A stretch of DNA of 16,214 nt from UBA5109 sp038148755 (GTDB lineage: Bacteria; Pseudomonadota; Gammaproteobacteria; Pseudomonadales; Pseudohongiellaceae). The number at the start of each line of letters is the position of its first letter. The first letter of the stretch is position 1. Both the position numbers and the translations under genes were made by a program. The notes beneath the pieces are model-generated. The model was not told the DNA's origin, ran no database searches, and saw only the letters and a list, made by a program, of their open reading frames with translations. The stretch is from contig JAYQWA010000026.1 in the NCBI GenBank assembly GCA_038148755.1, positions 1 to 16,214 of the forward strand, read 5' to 3'. Shown one piece after another: positions 15,834 through 16,214 of this stretch.

Positions 15834-15888
15834 CTCATTTGTTCCGTTCTCCAAGAGAAGTGATTTATTGAAAGAGTGCCAACCATTC

Positions 15889-15907
15889 CTGTAACGAATT
15901 GGTACAG
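15889..15907. promoter_or_regulatory. Imperfect palindrome sharing the TTGGTAC core
   Basis: CTGTAAC-GAATT-GGTACAG is symmetric at six of seven arm positions. It shares TTGGTAC with the operator next to the TetR-family gene but with one extra spacer base. It lies about 60 bases upstream of the predicted lactonase-operon -35, where an activator or second-operon operator could sit. Confidence 0.25.
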
Positions 15908-15993
15908 CGCTTTGCTTTGAACTGGCACAAACAAATACATTCAGGCAATCGTCAAAAGTTTTTACAGCCAAGCAGCTAACGCGGTTTCTTTTA

Positions 15994-16011
15994 TGGCGGA
16001 GAGGGAGGGAT
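15994..16011 (-). other. 18-bp match to the 3' end of a tRNA-Ser gene
   Basis: On the minus strand ATCCCTCCCTCTCCGCCA reads like the T-arm end, acceptor stem and encoded CCA of a bacterial tRNA-Ser. The expected T-loop (TTCGA) is missing: the sequence diverges right at the GGGAT/TTC boundary and no cloverleaf can be built upstream. Such fragments are left by elements that integrate at tRNA 3' ends, or by tRNA-derived repeats. Identity with tRNA-Ser is from memory. Confidence 0.45.
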
Positions 16012-16135
16012 AGTTCACTTCGTGAATCCCTGCGGGACGACCCTAGAAAATGGGTCGCGCTGCGCTTACTTTCGCGAGCTTGTCGAACCCTGACGAGGCT
16101 TCTCACCCACCCTTGCCTGACGGCCGCTCATAAAA

Positions 16136-16153
16136 AAACCGCTTTCGCGGTTT
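16136..16153 (-). terminator. Strong terminator for a gene beyond the right edge
   Basis: AAACCGC / GCGGTTT form a perfect 7-bp stem with a TTTC loop. On the minus strand the stem is followed by a run of seven T's in total, a classic Rho-independent terminator. On the plus strand TTTCTTTTA follows, so it may be bidirectional. It isolates the lactonase operon from upstream transcription. Confidence 0.75.
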
Positions 16154-16214
16154 CTTTTATGGCGGTGTGCGGAGTCTTCTGCGAAACCCTCTTTGTTTTT
16201 CCCTAATAACAGGG

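Larger units (their letters stand above)
15980..16165. repeat. Hairpin-rich intergenic element bounded by a 20-bp direct repeat
   Basis: CGCGGTTTCTTTTATGGCGG occurs exactly at 15980-15999 and 16146-16165. Between the copies are a bulged hairpin (arms 16007-16018 and 16022-16030, TTCAC/GTGAA with GGGA/TCCC), a perfect 6-bp hairpin CGACCC/GGGTCG (16038-16057) and the terminator stem. No transposase or protein family is seen. It looks like a structured, perhaps multicopy, extragenic element assembled around terminator and tRNA-derived sequence. Confidence 0.55.

Noticed and set aside
15867..15882. Sigma-54-like TTGGCACTCTTTCAAT upstream of the lactonase operon
   Set aside because: The -24 TGGCAC is good, but the required GC of the -12 element is missing at the fixed spacing, so a sigma-54 promoter is not supported.
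15816..16106. 96-codon minus-strand reading frame beginning MRSLVRVRQ
   Set aside because: It runs across the promoter region, the hairpin element and the tRNA-Ser-like fragment. Its Arg/Ser-rich translation is what structured RNA-like DNA gives by chance, and no ribosome binding site or family is seen.

Overview
The window is about 16.2 kb of moderately AT-rich bacterial DNA in which every convincing gene lies on the minus strand, so transcription runs from high to low coordinates. The large TonB-dependent receptor with a Gram-negative signal peptide, the TctCBA-type transporter and the catabolic enzyme families suggest a Gram-negative proteobacterium, most likely a marine or environmental gammaproteobacterium (inferred from protein style only). 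The region reads as a catabolic island for an organic acid and/or aromatic compound; the substrate cannot be named from sequence alone.

Layout, in the direction of transcription (right to left). Bases 15750-16214 are a structured intergenic block with a strong terminator, a 20-bp direct repeat, two more hairpins and an 18-bp match to a tRNA-Ser 3' end, followed by a likely promoter. Then comes a probable long operon: a Tat-exported SMP-30/gluconolactonase (14646-15749), a signal-peptide-bearing HpcH/HpaI aldolase (13657-14541), a broken c-type cytochrome (13398-13655), the three tripartite tricarboxylate transporter (TTT) subunits TctC, TctB and TctA (10367-13375), an MmgE/PrpD protein (8987-10354), an SDR protein without the usual catalytic Tyr and Ser (8235-8990), a C-terminal remnant of an alpha/beta hydrolase (8038-8190) and an exported two-domain VOC protein (6975-8024). 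A hairpin terminator at 6910-6937 closes it.

A second unit begins at about 6745 with a promoter overlapped by a palindromic, TetR-type operator. It encodes a TetR regulator (6026-6679), an FAD-dependent aromatic hydroxylase (4258-6000) and a WrbA-type quinone reductase (3635-4258), and ends in a hairpin at 3592-3615. After a 690-bp AT-rich gap come a TonB-dependent receptor (169-2943) and the first 42 codons of another exported protein that runs off the left edge.

Working model (inference): the TonB receptor brings a ligand across the outer membrane; the exported lactonase, aldolase and VOC protein act in the periplasm; TctC captures a carboxylate that TctAB import; MmgE/PrpD and the SDR process it in the cytoplasm. 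The TetR-controlled hydroxylase and WrbA form a linked hydroxylation/quinone-reduction branch. The main hidden content is gene decay: two clear broken genes, and a weaker third trace, sit in the gaps of the main operon. I saw no rRNA gene, complete tRNA gene, CRISPR array or transposase.
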